A stretch of 64,000 nt of DNA from Clavelina lepadiformis (lineage: Eukaryota; Chordata; Ascidiacea; Aplousobranchia; Clavelinidae): positions 18,731,501 to 18,795,500 of the forward strand of contig NC_135245.1 of NCBI RefSeq assembly GCF_947623445.1. The letters are read 5' to 3'. A program made the position numbers and the translations under genes. Positions 61,690 through 64,000 of the stretch are shown here, piece by piece (the stretch's first letter is position 1; each line of letters opens with the position of its first letter). Under the pieces are notes generated by a model. The model was not told the origin of the DNA. It searched no databases and saw nothing but the letters and a program-made list of their open reading frames with translations.

Positions 61690-62100
61690 TATGCTTTTCG
61701 TGCCCCGTTAGTTCCATTAGAGGAAAATGCATTATGCAGAAAGTTGAAATCGACATATTAAGTGGTCTAGCCGAAACGCGAAACGGAAATCGTTACATTC
61801 TTGTCGTATGTGACCATAGATATCCTATAAAACATTGTTTTATAGGACATGTTTTGTGCTTCTGGTCTGGTATAGGATGCGCACCTATGTTTTATAGGAT
61901 ATCTATGTATGTGACACGTACACGAAATGCATGCAGTGTTGGCCAATGAAATTCTAAAATGCCAAAGATACTGTTTATTTGCTTTACCACCGTTGGGTGA
62001 CGATACATGGCGTCCAACAAATACTTCACATCACGCTCATGTGACCTGATCGAAATGTAGTTAAAGACTTTCTCAATAAAACGAAACAACGTGGTGAATA
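61690..62100 (+). pseudogene. Ty3/gypsy-type integrase relic
   Basis: About 61734-61814 encodes VEIDILSGLAETRNGNRYIL with VVCD, the start of the integrase catalytic core typical of Ty3/gypsy retroelements. A short upstream piece (from about 61700) is in a shifted frame. After a 93 bp insertion the similarity resumes with WPM-like and HRWVTIHGVQQILH blocks, then breaks again. No LTRs, reverse transcriptase or gag are seen. It is a dead fragment. Confidence 0.7.
61815..61907. mobile_element. 93 bp palindromic MITE inside the integrase relic
   Basis: Perfect 21 bp inverted repeats: left begins CATAGATATCCTATAAAACA and the right end mirrors it. Exact 8 bp flanking duplications TATGTGAC lie at 61807-61814 and 61908-61915. 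An internal TTTTATAGGACAT repeats part of the arm. Removing it restores integrase similarity, showing insertion after the retroelement landed. Confidence 0.88.
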
Positions 62101-62113
62101 AACTGCTTCTAAC

Positions 62114-62119
62114 TTTATT
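62114..62119 (-). promoter_or_regulatory. Poly(A) signal AATAAA of METTL27-like gene 3
   Basis: TTTATT on the plus strand gives AATAAA on the minus strand, 82 bp past the gene 3 stop. It lies by the end of the integrase relic. Confidence 0.5.
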
Positions 62120-62200
62120 CTTACAAAGGAAATACGCACAAGTTAGGAGAACCTTACGTTAAAAAAGGATCATATTATCAAGACGTCGTAGACGACGCTG

Positions 62201-63109
62201 TCAAGATCTTTTCAACACTAGCACAACGTTTACAACTTCATCTAGCGCATTGGGGAAATTCTGGTACTCTTCTTTTTCGACCAACTCAACCTCTTTTGCG
62301 TCAATCATGTTTTGTAGGAACCGGTGAAACTCCAAATGGTATGAATCATTGCCCGGGATCCCAGCTGTCATTATGAATAAACCTCCGTGTTTCAGCGACT
62401 TTACCATGCCCTAAACATAGAAGGAATTCTTCATATCAAGAAATTCTCTTTTTAAGATAAATTCCGTTATAATAAAATTTATTACCGGTAGTGCTGTCAC
62501 AGAGATGTGATTAGGTCCAAACGATCCTGTACATGTGATAACATCATAGCTTTCGTCTTTGACCGGTAGTTCTCCTCTTTGGTCAACCCAATGACGAATG
62601 ATGTTCCTGATGGAGAGATATAAATCGGTTTGTGTTTATCTCATGTCTACGAACAGATAAAAGTCCAAGTTTTGGCCTCAAGTGTGCCACAACTATCCTC
62701 ACCTTATATTAAGTCCTTTCTTGTCGGCTTGCACCAGCATTCCCAAGTTGGCATCCAAAAGATCAAAAACGCCTTCATATCCATACTTCTTACGTATCAG
62801 TTCTGCCGCCTTCCCAGTCCCTTGGAATACAATAGTTGATTAAACCTTCAAGCCCGTTGACAAAGACAGTGGTTGCTTTGTTTACTCAATTGACAAACCT
62901 GTGCCTATGTCCAAAACTGCCTTCACGCCATGAGAATTCTTTCCAAACATTTTGGCCGCGTATTGTGGTGATTGGTAGTTAAGAGCGTCCAGTTCTTCGT
63001 CGTATTTTTTACTCCAACCAGTATAAGTTTCTTGAGATTCCATCGGGTTTTTGCATTTAACAACATTCTGACGATTAGTTTTGCCAAGTTCTCTCTTTGT
63101 AATTTCCAT
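62201..63109 (-). CDS. METTL27-like methyltransferase 3 (inverted copy)
   Basis: Minus-strand exons 62899..63109, 62703..62820, 62486..62606 and 62201..62410, 219 aa, with exon sizes identical to the two plus-strand paralogues (211, 118, 121 and 210 bp). SAM motif VLDIGTGTGKAAEL is intact; also YGYEGVFDLLDANLGMLVQ and YDVITCTGSFGPNH. The last exon differs from gene 2 in the strand after GGLFIMTA, where the usual TTR is AGI, a change near the fold's C-terminal sheet. Intron 1 is nearly the same as in gene 2. Appears functional; substrate unknown. Confidence 0.93.
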
Positions 63110-64000
63110 TTTGGAACTGCTTTAAAGTTTATTAGTTTGAACAACTAGTTGTTGGAGTAGAATCTTTACAAATATGACAGCGACAATGACAATGACAGCG
63201 CACGGCTATAAATGTGTTACGTTTTGTTGTCCTCACTCGTAGAATTACAGGCACATGTTTTATTTAAAAGCAGTTAGGTCAAGTTTTCGTTCACACAGCT
63301 CATTTCAGGAGCTCCAATACAAAACTGTCAGTCCAACTACTTGTCAGACACACGTTGATTAAAAGACACATGTGCTTAATTAACCACTGAAACGCTCAAT
63401 CGGCCGCAAGGGAGAAACGTAACAGATACAGGGCAAAAACCAAGTGTAACAAATGCAACACTACAGGGTGTATCTTAGCTTTCAAGCGCCTAACTTAGGT
63501 AAGAGTTTAAACTAAGCTTGAGTTCTAAATGTTTCTATGAATGCATGCTTCTACAAAACAAGTTTTACTGAAACTGCAATTCAAATCTTCAATCTGTCGG
63601 CAATATTGCTCAATGTCTTAATTTGCAGGGGTGACCTTTGAGCTGAACCTGGGCTTCAAGCCATAAAACTTAGACAATGTGCGTGTGTTCCGCACAGCAA
63701 TCTTCACTGATGCGATCAAATTTGTAGGTCTGTGTGGTTGCACAAACTCAAAACTACGAACTGTTATTGTCGTGCACAGGCCTTAACTCGACTAAAAGGC
63801 TCAGCAGTGCCGTAATGTTTAAAGGAAATGCTGCGCACATATATGTGCTGGATGTAGTTGATGTTTCCGGTAGATAATGCGAAGAAATTCACGGAAGTAA
63901 CATGTATGTTTCGCTTGAACTGAAATATTGTGAGACTGTGTGATCTACAAGACAGTGAATGCCCAGGGTAAGGGTAAGCGAGCATTTTCACCTTGTAACT
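63110..64000. other. Upstream of METTL27-like gene 3, no other gene recognised
   Basis: Holds the gene 3 promoter region. GACAGCGACAATGACAATGACAGCG near 63177-63201 is a short imperfect repeat. A 75-codon minus frame at 63764-63991 has no motif. Confidence 0.35.

Overview
The window is animal nuclear DNA: AT-rich, with genes split into many short exons by GT-AG introns of roughly 70-700 bp, and with several families of decayed DNA transposons. Gene content (TTC17, ALKBH1, KGD4/MRPS36, a WDR64/WDR49-like protein, a NIPA-type magnesium transporter, METTL27-like methyltransferases and a C-type lectin/EGF protein) marks a metazoan. The compact introns and a KGD4-ALKBH1 pair only 4 bp apart suggest a tunicate (ascidian); that assignment is inference. 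I found no bacterial, CRISPR or plasmid features.

Layout. 1-4.8 kb (+): 3' part of a WD-repeat gene with 13 visible exons and one apparent GC-AG intron. 4.9-9.8 kb (-): three exons of a NIPA-like transporter whose later exons are missing; its large intron holds a 2.2 kb DNA transposon, and a pogo-like MITE sits next to its first recognised exon. 10.9-11.2 kb (-): a small single-exon membrane protein. 13.9 kb (-): tRNA-Arg(UCU). 15.3-23.7 kb (-): a complete TTC17 gene, 26 coding exons and 1,101 aa. 24-28 kb: repeats, including an 855 bp hAT relic. 28.75-31.2 kb (+): KGD4 and ALKBH1 in tandem. 31.7-36.2 kb (-): an unrecognised three-exon gene of 202 aa. 38.1 kb: a hAT-type MITE. 40.0-47.4 kb (+): a 19-exon secreted C-type lectin/EGF gene of about 1,077 aa. 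48.4-49.9 kb: relics of a lectin exon and of a methyltransferase last exon, with a hAT element inserted at the splice acceptor of the latter. 53.3-63.1 kb: three intact METTL27-like genes of 219 aa each, the second and third in inverted orientation, with a mariner/IS630-type element and a Ty3/gypsy integrase relic (itself split by a 93 bp MITE) between them.

The genes are mostly functionally unrelated neighbours: cilium-associated candidates (WD-repeat protein, TTC17), mitochondrial or nucleic-acid metabolism (KGD4, ALKBH1), a likely secreted recognition protein and a small methyltransferase family. The two clearest local duplication processes are the lectin domains and the methyltransferase cluster. 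All exon models were built by hand from splice signals and reading-frame continuity; reading phase was checked across every junction given. Product names rest on recognised family motifs, not on a database search.
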